Positions 25,750 through 33,611 of a stretch of DNA of 64,000 bases are shown piece after piece (position 1 is the first letter of the stretch; every line of letters starts with the position of its first letter). A model generated the notes under the pieces. That model was given only the letters and a program-made list of their open reading frames with translations. It was not told the DNA's origin and made no database searches. Origin of the DNA: Jiangella muralis. Lineage in GTDB: Bacteria > Actinomycetota > Actinomycetes > Jiangellales > Jiangellaceae. The translations under genes were made by a program, and so were the position numbers. The stretch is from contig NZ_KQ434760.1 in the NCBI RefSeq assembly GCF_001270745.1, positions 52,767 through 116,766 of the forward strand. Reading direction: 5' to 3'.

Positions 25750-27227
25750 GCGGTCTCCTCGAGTGCGGTGAACGAATCGTTGACGGTCCGCAGCAGCGGG
25801 TAGAGGCTGCCGAAGGTCTCGCGCTGGCGGGTGTACCAGGCGGTGTGCTCGGGTTCGGGCTGGGCGTCGTGCAGGACGGGGGGCGCGGGCAGCGCGCCGA
25901 CGCCGTCGTGCACCCCGACCCCGACAGCGGCCAGCAGCGCGGCCCCGCGGGTCGACGCCTCCTTCGTGACGGCGCGCAGCCGCAGCCCGGCGGCGTCGGC
26001 TCGGGCCTGCAGCGCGCTGGGGTTGGCCGACCCGCCGCCGACGGCGTAGACGTCGGTGCCGGCGATGCCGCGCTCGGCCAGCGCGGCCCGGATCTTCGCC
26101 AGCTCGTACCCGGACGCCTCCACGAACGCCCGCGCGACCTGCGCCGTCGTCGTCTCCAGCGTGAGCCCGAGCAGCGCGCCGCGGGCCTTGGGGTCGTTGT
26201 CCAGCGTGCCGGACCCGGCGAGGTACGGCAGCACCAGCAGCGCGGGCGGCGGGGTCGCCGTCAGGTCGAACAGCGACGCCCACGGGTCGATGCGGTCGTG
26301 GTGCACCAGCGAGGCGAACCAGTCCAGCGCCCACCCGCCCGCCGCGGTCCCGGCCAGCGTCACCCATAGCCCGGGCCCGACGGGGTACGTCGCCAGGCCG
26401 GTGCCCAGCAGCGTGTCCGGCCGCGCGACGGTGCCGACGGTGAGGCAGTCGCTGGAGCCGAAGGAGAACACCGAGCGCTCCCCCGCCCGCCCACCGCCAC
26501 CGAGGAACGCGGCGGCCTGGTCGTGCGCCCCGGCGACGACCGGCACGCCGCGACGCAGCCCGGTCGCCGCGGCCGCGTCCGCCGTCACCGCGCCGATCAC
26601 CGTCCCGGCCGGGACCGGCTCGGACAGCAGCGCCGCCGGGACGTCCAGCGCGCCGAGGATCTCGTCCGACCAGCGCCCGGCGCCGACGTCGTACGCCCCG
26701 GTCCGCGCGGCCATCGTCAGGTCGATCGCCGGGGCCGCGCCGAACCAGCCGGCCACGTGGTCGTCGACCGTCCGCACGGCCGCCGGCAGCGCGCCGCCGG
26801 GCAGCAGCTCGCGGATCTTGTGCACCGAGAACATCGGGTGCAGCGGCTGGCCGGTGAGCCGCTGCACGTGCTCGTCGCCGAGCGCCGCCGCCAGCTTCTC
26901 CGCCGACGCCGAGCCACGCTGGTCCATGCTCAGCGGCGCCGGCCCGAGCGCCGCGCCGTCCGGCCCGACCGGCACGATCGCCTCGCCGAGCGTCGCGAAC
27001 GACAGCGCCTCGACCGGGTCGGCGGCGGCGACGGCCGGGTCCGCGACGACCTCGCCGACCAGCCGGACCACGGCGGCCCGGACGGCGTCGGCGTCGATCT
27101 CCGCGCGCCCCGGCGCTGGGCGCACGACGGCCGTGCGGTGCGAACGCGCCGCCAGCTCGTGGCCGTCCGCGTCGTACGCCGCGACCCGCGAGCCCGTCGT
27201 GCCGAGATCGATGCCCAGGAAGCTCAC
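25746..27227 (-). CDS. FGGY family carbohydrate kinase
   Basis: The 493-residue kinase has the N-terminal ATPase loop FLGIDLGTTGSRVAAYDADG, GVPVVAGAHDQAAAFLGGG, FSFGSSDCLTVG and VYAVGGGSANPSALQARADAAG. It is closest in general form to xylulokinase-like FGGY enzymes that phosphorylate ketopentoses, polyols or other sugars. It sits between permease and aldolase genes with GTGA and ATGA overlaps, so it should act on the imported sugar before cleavage. Confidence 0.9.
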   Translation of the reverse strand: MSFLGIDLGTTGSRVAAYDADGHELAARSHRTAVVRPAPGRAEIDADAVRAAVVRLVGEVVADPAVAAADPVEALSFATLGEAIVPVGPDGAALGPAPLSMDQRGSASAEKLAAALGDEHVQRLTGQPLHPMFSVHKIRELLPGGALPAAVRTVDDHVAGWFGAAPAIDLTMAARTGAYDVGAGRWSDEILGALDVPAALLSEPVPAGTVIGAVTADAAAATGLRRGVPVVAGAHDQAAAFLGGGGRAGERSVFSFGSSDCLTVGTVARPDTLLGTGLATYPVGPGLWVTLAGTAAGGWALDWFASLVHHDRIDPWASLFDLTATPPPALLVLPYLAGSGTLDNDPKARGALLGLTLETTTAQVARAFVEASGYELAKIRAALAERGIAGTDVYAVGGGSANPSALQARADAAGLRLRAVTKEASTRGAALLAAVGVGVHDGVGALPAPPVLHDAQPEPEHTAWYTRQRETFGSLYPLLRTVNDSFTALEETA

Positions 27228-28060
27228 TTGACCGACCCCGCCAGCCCGTTGACCAGGTAGCGCTGCACCGACAGGTACACCACCACGATGGGCACGGAGA
27301 TCAGCACCAGCACGGCGAACAGCGCGCCCGGCTGGCTCAGGTAGATGCCGCGGTAGGCCAGCGGCACCAGCGTGAGCGGCTTGAGGTCGTTGTCGCCGAT
27401 CGCGACCAGCGGCAGCAGGAAGTCGTTCCAGCTCATCATCAGCTGCCACACCACGACGACGGCGGCGGCCGCCTTGCCGAGCGGGAAGTAGATGCGCCAG
27501 AAGATCGTCCACGTCGACGAGCCGTCCACCAGCGCCGCTTCGTACGTCTCGTCCGGGATGGCGAGATAGGTGGTGCGGATCATGATGACGGCGAACGGCA
27601 GCCCCAGCGCGGTGTAGGCGAGGACGAGGCCGAACAGGTTGTCGTACAGGCCGAGCCGCTGCAGGATCTTGAACATCGCCGTCACGACGCCCGCCATCGG
27701 CAGCACCAGCGCCAGGATCAGCCCGACGAACACCACGCCCTTGAAAGGCACCCGCAGCCGGGCCAGCGCGAACGCCGTCATCGAGCCGAGCAGCAGCACC
27801 AGCACGATCGACGGCACCGACACCAGCAGGCTGTTCACCAGGTGCCGGGCGATCGGGTTCGTCTCGAAGATCGTCACGTAGTTGCGCAGCGTCGGCTCCT
27901 CGGGCACCAGCCCGAGCCCGGTCGTCGACGGGTTCGACGTCGGCAGCAGTGAGATGCCGATGACCATGACCACCGGGATCATCCACAGCACCGCGAGCGG
28001 GCCGAGCACCCAGTGCGCCCACCGCGGCGGCGCGTCCACGTCCCGTATGCGGCGCCTCAT
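27224..28060 (-). CDS. ABC sugar transporter permease, MalG type
   Basis: 278 residues with about six membrane segments. The EAA-like loop DETYEAALVDGSSTWTIFWRIYFPLGKAA is the site that docks the ATPase. It starts after a short basic cytoplasmic tail with PPRWAHWVLGPLAVLWMIPVV. It overlaps the other permease (ATGA) and the kinase (GTGA). No ATPase gene is in the operon; a shared MsiK-type ATPase encoded elsewhere is the usual solution in actinomycetes. Confidence 0.92.
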   Translation of the reverse strand: MRRRIRDVDAPPRWAHWVLGPLAVLWMIPVVMVIGISLLPTSNPSTTGLGLVPEEPTLRNYVTIFETNPIARHLVNSLLVSVPSIVLVLLLGSMTAFALARLRVPFKGVVFVGLILALVLPMAGVVTAMFKILQRLGLYDNLFGLVLAYTALGLPFAVIMIRTTYLAIPDETYEAALVDGSSTWTIFWRIYFPLGKAAAAVVVVWQLMMSWNDFLLPLVAIGDNDLKPLTLVPLAYRGIYLSQPGALFAVLVLISVPIVVVYLSVQRYLVNGLAGSVK

Positions 28061-29019
28061 GACCGGTCTCCCGTGATGAATCCGGAGCCGAACGTGCGCA
28101 GCATCGCCAGCGACGAGCCGACCGCGACGACCAGCAGGACGACCGCGATGGTGGCGCCGTAGCCGAACGACTGCAGCTGGAACGCCTGCTTGAACAGGTA
28201 CGTCGGCATCAGCTCGGACGCGTGGTTGGGGCCGCCCTCGGTGAGCACCCACACCAGCTCGAAGGTCTTCAGCGAGCCGATGATGCCGAGCAGCAGCAGC
28301 GCCAGGTGGGTCGGCTTGAGCAGCGGCAGCACGATGCGGCGGAGCAGCTGCCAGCCGGTCGCGCCGTCGATGCGGGCCGCTTCGACGACGCTGTGGTCGA
28401 CCAGCTGCAGCCCGGCGAGGTAGAAGAGCATCGAGAACCCCGTCCACATCCAGACGTTCACCACGATCACCGCGAAGATCGCCGTCGACGGGTCGGACAG
28501 GTACGACCGCGTCAGCAGGTCGATCCCGGTGGCCCGGCCGAGCTGGGCGAGCACGCCGTTGAACGGGTCCAGCAGCCGCTGCCACACGATGCCGACGACC
28601 ACCGGTGACAGCACCGCCGGCAGGAAGAACAGCGTCCGGTACACCGTCCGGCCGCGCAGCCGGGTGTTCAGCAGCCACGCCAGCGCGAAGCCGAGCGCGG
28701 CCTGCGGGACGATCGTCAGCACGATCCAGAACGCCGAGTTCCGCAGCGTCGTGTGGAAGGTCGGGTCGGAGAACAGGTCGCGGTAGTTGTCCAGGCCCAC
28801 CGGGGTGCCTGCGCTGACGCCGTCCCAGTCGAGCAGGCTGGACTGGACGTTGAAGACGATCGGGTAGACCACGAAGACGGCGAACAGCACGACCGCCGGC
28901 GCGATGAAGCCCAGCGCCACCAGGCGTTCGCGGGTGAGCCGGCGGGCCGGGCCGCGCCGGCCGGTCCCGGCGACCCGGGTGTTCCGGGTCGCCGGGGCGG
29001 GCGGGGGGTAGGCCGTCAT
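28057..29019 (-). CDS. ABC sugar transporter permease, MalF type
   Basis: The 320-residue protein has about six membrane segments after a basic, Pro-rich tail. LVALGFIAPAVVLFAVFVVYPIV opens helix 1, and the coupling loop is HSVVEAARIDGATGWQLLRRIVLPLLKP. It overlaps the solute-binding protein stop by one base (TGATG). It forms the heterodimeric channel with the MalG-type partner. Confidence 0.92.
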   Translation of the reverse strand: MTAYPPPAPATRNTRVAGTGRRGPARRLTRERLVALGFIAPAVVLFAVFVVYPIVFNVQSSLLDWDGVSAGTPVGLDNYRDLFSDPTFHTTLRNSAFWIVLTIVPQAALGFALAWLLNTRLRGRTVYRTLFFLPAVLSPVVVGIVWQRLLDPFNGVLAQLGRATGIDLLTRSYLSDPSTAIFAVIVVNVWMWTGFSMLFYLAGLQLVDHSVVEAARIDGATGWQLLRRIVLPLLKPTHLALLLLGIIGSLKTFELVWVLTEGGPNHASELMPTYLFKQAFQLQSFGYGATIAVVLLVVAVGSSLAMLRTFGSGFITGDRS

Positions 29020-30374
29020 CAGCCCTGCTGGTCCTGCACGGCCTGGACCGACTCGGCGGCCTGCTGCGGGGTGAGCTGACCGGCGGCGACGCCGGCGAGC
29101 GCGTCGGCGACGGCGGTGTCGATCTCCGGGCTCTCGAAGTAGCGCGACCACTGCACGTTCGGCATCCAGTCCTGGGTGAGCTGGTTCCAGATCTGCTCCT
29201 GCTTGTCGCTGGTGAACTCCTCCGGGTCCAGGCCGGTCACCGCGGGCAGGTCGTTGAACGTGTTGATCAGCACCTGGCCGCCGTCGCCGGCGATCCAGTC
29301 GGTGAGCACCTCACAGGCGAGGTCCGGGTTGGCCGCGTCGGCGGAGATGCCCAGCGCGACGTCGATGCCGCCGACCAGCTGCGGCTCGGCCGCGCCGCCG
29401 GGCAGCGTCGGGAACAGGAACGGCTCGTAGCCGGACATGCCCTCGGACAGCGGCGCGATCTCCGTCTTCGACGGGTCGGACTGCTGGATCCACCAGGCGC
29501 CGAGCGGGATCATCGCCGCGTTGCCGGCCTCGAACTGGTTGACGCCGTTGGGGTACGAGTCGAGCGCGAGCGCGCCGTCCTGGGCGATGCCCTCGGTGAA
29601 CAGCCGGCTCCAGTAGTCGAACGCCTCGACGATGCGCGCGTCCGTCCACGGGACCTCGCCGTCCTCGGCCTGGTAGACGCGGCCCGGCTCGAGGTTGTTG
29701 GCGATCTGCAGGAACACGACGTTGCGCAGCCAGGCGTCCTTCGCCGGCAGCAGGAACGGCGCCGCGTCACCGGCGTCGCCGAGCGTGGCGACGGCCGCCG
29801 TCAGGTCGTCCCACGTCGCCGGCGGCTCGACCCCGGCCGCGTCGAGCAGCTCCGAGTTCGCCCACAGGTTCACCGTCTGCACCAGCAGCGGCAGCGCGTA
29901 GTAGTGCTCGTCGCCGTCGGGGTTGCCCATGCGGGCCTGCTCGAGGCCGACCGGGTGGAACTTGCTCTCCCAGTCGTCGCCCCAGGTGTCGGCCGCGCAC
30001 TGCTCCAGCGGCATCAGCTTCTCGCGGTACTGCTGGGTCAGCGCGCCCGGCTGCAGCCCGACGATGTCCGGCATCGTCCCCGACGACGCCCGCGTCTGCA
30101 GGTCGACCACGTACTCCGGATAGTTGAAGATCGTCGCGTCGATCGAGACGTCCGGGTTCGACTCGGTGAACGAGTCGATCATCTGCCGGGTGGTCTGCTC
30201 GATCGGGCTCCAGGAGCGGAACGAGACGGTCTGCGCGTCCCCGCCGCCATCGGCGGACTCCTCGGGGTCGGCGCTGCCGGCGCAGGCCGCCAGGGTGGCG
30301 CCCAGGCAGAGCGCCAGGCCGGCCTGGATGCCGCGGCGGGCCGCGAGGCGGCGTGCCGTGGGTGGGAGCGTCAT
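29019..30374 (-). CDS. ABC sugar-binding lipoprotein (CUT1 type)
   Basis: The 451-residue extracellular solute-binding protein is of the MalE-like family 1. It has a lipoprotein signal (RRGIQAGLALCLGATLAAC, Cys31), VSFRSWSPIEQTTRQMIDSF, a PDIVGLQPGALTQQYREKLMPLE domain-1 pattern and AAMIPLGAWWIQQS. It heads the five-gene operon SBP-permease-permease-kinase-aldolase. The sugar cannot be read from sequence. Confidence 0.92.
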   Translation of the reverse strand: MTLPPTARRLAARRGIQAGLALCLGATLAACAGSADPEESADGGGDAQTVSFRSWSPIEQTTRQMIDSFTESNPDVSIDATIFNYPEYVVDLQTRASSGTMPDIVGLQPGALTQQYREKLMPLEQCAADTWGDDWESKFHPVGLEQARMGNPDGDEHYYALPLLVQTVNLWANSELLDAAGVEPPATWDDLTAAVATLGDAGDAAPFLLPAKDAWLRNVVFLQIANNLEPGRVYQAEDGEVPWTDARIVEAFDYWSRLFTEGIAQDGALALDSYPNGVNQFEAGNAAMIPLGAWWIQQSDPSKTEIAPLSEGMSGYEPFLFPTLPGGAAEPQLVGGIDVALGISADAANPDLACEVLTDWIAGDGGQVLINTFNDLPAVTGLDPEEFTSDKQEQIWNQLTQDWMPNVQWSRYFESPEIDTAVADALAGVAAGQLTPQQAAESVQAVQDQQG

Positions 30375-30892
30375 TGCTTCCGTCCTCTCAGTGGATCGGC
30401 TGCTGCTGGGGCCTGCGGGCGGACCGGGGCTGGCCGCCAGTAGAGGACGGGCCGCTGACCAGTGTCAACGCCGTCACCCGCCGCCCGGCGCGACGTGCGG
30501 AGCAGTGTCGGCCGATATGCCCGCGGCCCGGGCGGACAGGTGTTGTCCGCTGTCGCGGCGGTCGTTGTCCGGTCGCTGACAACCCGCCGGTCCGTGTCTG
30601 ACACACCCGGGCCGTCACGCTGCGCGGGCGCCGGTCGCGGGTGTGACGGCGAGCCGCTGACACCGTGGACGGCCGCCGCTGTCCAGGACCGGCCCCCGTC
30701 CACGGTCGCACCGGCGACCGCCGCGGGTCAGCCCGGTTACGATTTCGTTAACGTGAGCCGGTTCTCACCATGCGAGACGTTCGCACCGGAATTGGGGCTC
30801 GTCGACCTGATCCGTGGGCCTGCACGTTGCTGGGCACCAGCCGGGTGAACCTCGGAGGCCCGCGGCGCGCGGGTCGCACTACGCTGACGGGT
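30375..30892. promoter_or_regulatory. 518-bp regulatory gap, left operon promoter and lipoprotein promoter
   Basis: No gene is seen. The gap between the sugar operon and a lipoprotein gene holds several dyads: GTTGTC-N8-GACAAC at 30564-30583, GTGTC-T-GACAC at 30594-30604, CGTTAACG at 30746-30753 and GTGAG-N6-CTCAC at 30753-30768. GTTGTCCG recurs at 30542 and 30564. These are candidate sites for the LacI protein at 24.0 kb or another regulator. Confidence 0.5.
30564..30583. promoter_or_regulatory. Inverted repeat GTTGTC-N8-GACAAC
   Basis: The perfect 6-bp arms lie 190 bp upstream of the sugar operon start. A second half-site GTTGTCCG lies 22 bp away at 30542, on the same helix face. The GACAA/TTGTC half-sites resemble those of the fructan-locus operators, so related LacI proteins may be involved. 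Confidence 0.45.
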
Positions 30893-31393
30893 ATGGCGCA
30901 CCGGACGCCCGCCGCCGTCGTCGCGGCCGTACTGGTCCTCGCCGCCTGCTCCGACCCGGAGTACGGGGCGGACGACCCGGCGCCGTCCGCCGCGGCATCC
31001 GCCACGACGTCCTCCCCGGCGCCCGCCGCCACGGTGCCGCCCGGCATCACCGACTCCGCCCAGCTGTCCGAGCCGGTCGCCGTCCGCGGCGTGATCACCC
31101 GCCCCGGCGGCGCCCCGGTCGTGGACGCGCTCGTCCAGCTGGTCACCGAGCCGGCGGACGAGCAGCCGGCCACCGGCGGTGCGGTCGCCACGGCCCGGAC
31201 CGGCGCGGACGGGGCGTACGAGTTGCGCATCGCGGCCGAACTGCGGGCTGCGCTGCCGGCGGACGACGCCGGGCTGGTCGGGTTCGCGGTCGTCGTCGAC
31301 TCGCCGGACGGTGCCGCTCGGACGTCCTGGACCGGGCCGGCCGAACTGACCCATCCGCACAGCGCCGACCTCGAGGTGGTCCCGGACGGCTGA
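30893..31393 (+). CDS. Lipoprotein with carboxypeptidase-regulatory-like domain
   Basis: The 166-residue protein has signal AAVVAAVLVLAAC (Cys19), a Ser/Ala/Pro-rich linker (about 25-50) and a beta-sandwich-like domain: VAVRGVITRPGGAPVVDALVQLV ... GADGAYELRIAAEL, the pattern of CarboxypepD_reg folds. It is probably surface-anchored by lipid; its ligand is unknown. It converges on the fructokinase gene with a 16-bp gap. Confidence 0.7.
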   Translation: MAHRTPAAVVAAVLVLAACSDPEYGADDPAPSAAASATTSSPAPAATVPPGITDSAQLSEPVAVRGVITRPGGAPVVDALVQLVTEPADEQPATGGAVATARTGADGAYELRIAAELRAALPADDAGLVGFAVVVDSPDGAARTSWTGPAELTHPHSADLEVVPDG

Positions 31394-31409
31394 GCCGGGA
31401 CGTCGCGGG

Positions 31410-32345
31410 TCAGGAGCCGACGGACCCGGTGACGGCGTCCAGTTCGGCGCGGGTGGGCGGGTTGGCGCCGGCCCGCGAGACGGTGACGGCGGCGGCCTGG
31501 GTGGCCCGGCGCACCACCCGTTCGACGACGCCCGTGGGTACGGCGCGCAGCAACGGCCGGGCGGGGCCGCCGAGCAGACCCTCGTCCCAGAGACCGTCGA
31601 GCAGGCCGGCGGTGAACGAGTCGCCGGCGCCGACGGTGTCCGCGACGGCGACCGGGGCGGCCGGCACGTGCACCTCTCCCCCGGCCGTGACGGCGACCGC
31701 GCCGTCGCCGCCCAGCGTGACGACGACGAGCGCCGGGCCGAGCCGCAGCCAGTCGCGGGCGACCTCGACGGCGGCGCGGCCGGGCGCGAGGAACGCGGTG
31801 TCCTGGTCGCTGGCCTTCACGACGTCGCTGCCGGCCACCAGCCGCTCGACCCGGCCGCGCAGGCCGTCCGCACCGCCCATGAGGTCCGGCCGGATGTTCG
31901 GGTCGTAGCTGACCGTGCTCCCACCGCGTACGTCGCGGGCCAGCCGCTCGACCGCGGCCGCGCCGGGCTCGACCGTCGTCGCCAGCGAGCCGGTGTGCAG
32001 CACCAGCGGCGGCTCCGCCACGGCGACCGGCCCCAGTTCCCAGGTCAGCTCGAACCGATAGTCCGCCGATCCGTCGGCGCCAAGGCGGGCGATGGCCGAC
32101 GACGTCCGCGCGGCGGCGCCCTGGGTGCGGACCTCGACGCCGGCCGAGGCGAGGTGCGCCCGGATCGCCGCGCCGTCGGCGTCGTCGCCCAGCTCCGTGA
32201 CCAGCGCCGTCCGCCGGCCCAGCCGCCCGAGCCCGTACGCCACGTTCGCCGGGCTGCCGCCCGGGTGCCGGGCCTCGGCGCCGTCGCGCTCGACGATGAC
32301 GTCGGTCAGCGCCTCGCCGACGACGACCGCCAGGCCCGCCGTCAC
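31410..32345 (-). CDS. PfkB family carbohydrate kinase (fructokinase)
   Basis: The 311-residue kinase has VVVGEALTDVIVERDG and GGSPANVAYGLGRLG (sugar side) and the C-terminal DTVGAGDSFTAGLLDGL (anion hole and catalytic Asp). It fits fructokinases that make fructose 6-phosphate. It overlaps the LacI repressor stop as GTGA and lies opposite a GH32/fructose-import operon, which supports fructose as substrate. Confidence 0.88.
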   Translation of the reverse strand: MTAGLAVVVGEALTDVIVERDGAEARHPGGSPANVAYGLGRLGRRTALVTELGDDADGAAIRAHLASAGVEVRTQGAAARTSSAIARLGADGSADYRFELTWELGPVAVAEPPLVLHTGSLATTVEPGAAAVERLARDVRGGSTVSYDPNIRPDLMGGADGLRGRVERLVAGSDVVKASDQDTAFLAPGRAAVEVARDWLRLGPALVVVTLGGDGAVAVTAGGEVHVPAAPVAVADTVGAGDSFTAGLLDGLWDEGLLGGPARPLLRAVPTGVVERVVRRATQAAAVTVSRAGANPPTRAELDAVTGSVGS

Positions 32346-33394
32346 CGGGCCTCCGGCGCGATCTCGCCCGAGCCGCGCGGCACCGTCGTGGTCGGCAGCA
32401 GCAGCCGCCGCGACCGGCCGCGGTCGCCGTCGAGCCGCTGGAACAGCAGTTCGGCGGCGGCCCGACCCATGGCGGCGGGGTCCTGCGCGATGACGCTGAC
32501 CCGCGGCTGGAGGAGATCGGCCAGCGGGAAGTCGTCGAACCCGATCAGGGCGACGCGGTGTTCCAGCCCGAGCTCCTGCAGCGCGGTGATGGCGCCGATG
32601 GTGACGAGGTTCTGGCTGGCGAACAGCGCGGTCGGCGCGTCGGCGGCGCCCAGCAGGGCGGCGGTGGCGCGGGCGGCGTCGTCGACGGTGTGGAGGTCGT
32701 GGACGACGTGCGCGGGGTCCGGCGCCAGCCCGCGTTCGAGCAGCGCCCGCTGGTAGCCGGCGAAGCGCTGCTGGGCGGTCGGGATGAGGGCGAGGTCGCC
32801 GAGGTAGGCGATGCGGCGGTGACCGGCGTCGGCCAGGTGGTGCACGGCGTCGCGGGCGCCGGCCTCGTTGTCGGAGAGGACGCAGTCGGCGAGCAGGCCC
32901 TGCGGCTGGCGGTCGACGAACACCAGCGGCGTGCCGGCCTCCATCTCCGCCCGCAGGTAGCCCTGGTCCTCGCCGACCGGCGCGATGATCAGGCCGTCGA
33001 CGCGGCGCTCGGTGAACGCGCGGACGAGGGTGCGCTCGCGCTGCTGGTCCTCGTCGACGCTGCCGGTGAGGATGAGCACCCGCCGCTCGTTGGCGACGTC
33101 CTCGACGGCGCGCAGCAGCACGCTGGAGAACGGGTTCGCGAGGTCCTCGAGCACGGTGCCGATGGCGGCGGTGCGCCCGCTGGACCGGCGCAGCGCGCTG
33201 GCCGACACGTTCGGCCGGTAGTCCAGCCGGCTGATCGCCACCCGCACGGCGTCGACCTTCTGCGGTGTGACCCCGGCCTCGCCGTTGACCACCCGCGACA
33301 CCGTCTTCATGCTGACGCCGGCCATGGCGGCGACCTCGCGCAGCGTCGCCCGCGGCCGGTACGGCGTGATCGCCGGATCGGCGTGTTCGGTCAT
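32342..33394 (-). CDS. LacI family repressor of the fructan locus
   Basis: The 350-residue regulator has HTH ATLREVAAMAGVSMKTVSRVVNGEAGVTPQKVDAVRVAISRLDYRPN with the DNA-minor-groove hinge, and effector domain AAIGTVLEDLANPFSSVLLRAVED ... HRVALIGFDDFPLADLLQP. ATG at 33394 follows GGAGG; a longer frame exists but is not needed. It is divergent from the GH32 gene with two perfect palindromes between them and should repress both directions until fructose or a derivative binds. Confidence 0.93.
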   Translation of the reverse strand: MTEHADPAITPYRPRATLREVAAMAGVSMKTVSRVVNGEAGVTPQKVDAVRVAISRLDYRPNVSASALRRSSGRTAAIGTVLEDLANPFSSVLLRAVEDVANERRVLILTGSVDEDQQRERTLVRAFTERRVDGLIIAPVGEDQGYLRAEMEAGTPLVFVDRQPQGLLADCVLSDNEAGARDAVHHLADAGHRRIAYLGDLALIPTAQQRFAGYQRALLERGLAPDPAHVVHDLHTVDDAARATAALLGAADAPTALFASQNLVTIGAITALQELGLEHRVALIGFDDFPLADLLQPRVSVIAQDPAAMGRAAAELLFQRLDGDRGRSRRLLLPTTTVPRGSGEIAPEAR

Positions 33395-33456
33395 GGACCC
33401 CTCCGATCGAGAACAGTACCGCCCGGCCCCGACGGAACCCGCACCACAACCCTCCT

Positions 33457-33470
33457 TGACAACATTGTCA
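33457..33470. promoter_or_regulatory. LacI operator 1, fructan locus
   Basis: TGACAA-CA-TTGTCA is a perfect 14-bp palindrome, 62 bp upstream of the lacI start. It is the regulator-proximal site of the pair in this 217-bp gap. Confidence 0.8.
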
Positions 33471-33522
33471 GACCGATCCACCGGGCCGCATCATCACCCC
33501 GTAACACCGCAGAAAGCAAGTA

Positions 33523-33551
33523 TTGACACGCCCGGCACGAACCCCCAGACT
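33523..33551 (+). promoter_or_regulatory. Putative GH32 promoter
   Basis: TTGACA at 33523-33528 with a weak -10 (CAGACT) near 33546-33551 gives a 17-bp spacer. Operator 2 starts 4 bp later, so repressor bound there would block polymerase. Confidence 0.5.
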
Positions 33552-33554
33552 CCC

Positions 33555-33570
33555 CTGACAAGGTTGTCAG
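33555..33570. promoter_or_regulatory. LacI operator 2, fructan locus
   Basis: CTGACAA-GG-TTGTCAG is a perfect 16-bp palindrome sharing TGACAA-N2-TTGTCA with operator 1. It is 42 bp upstream of the GH32 start and 99 bp from operator 1, a spacing that would allow looping. Confidence 0.82.
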
Positions 33571-33611
33571 AGCGCATCCAAGGACGATCACTGGCAAGGG
33601 AGCTGGGACGT

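Noticed and set aside
30375..30892. Short ORFs of about 100-180 codons in the gap
   Set aside because: They lack ribosome sites, overlap in several frames and show no family pattern; the region is better read as regulatory.
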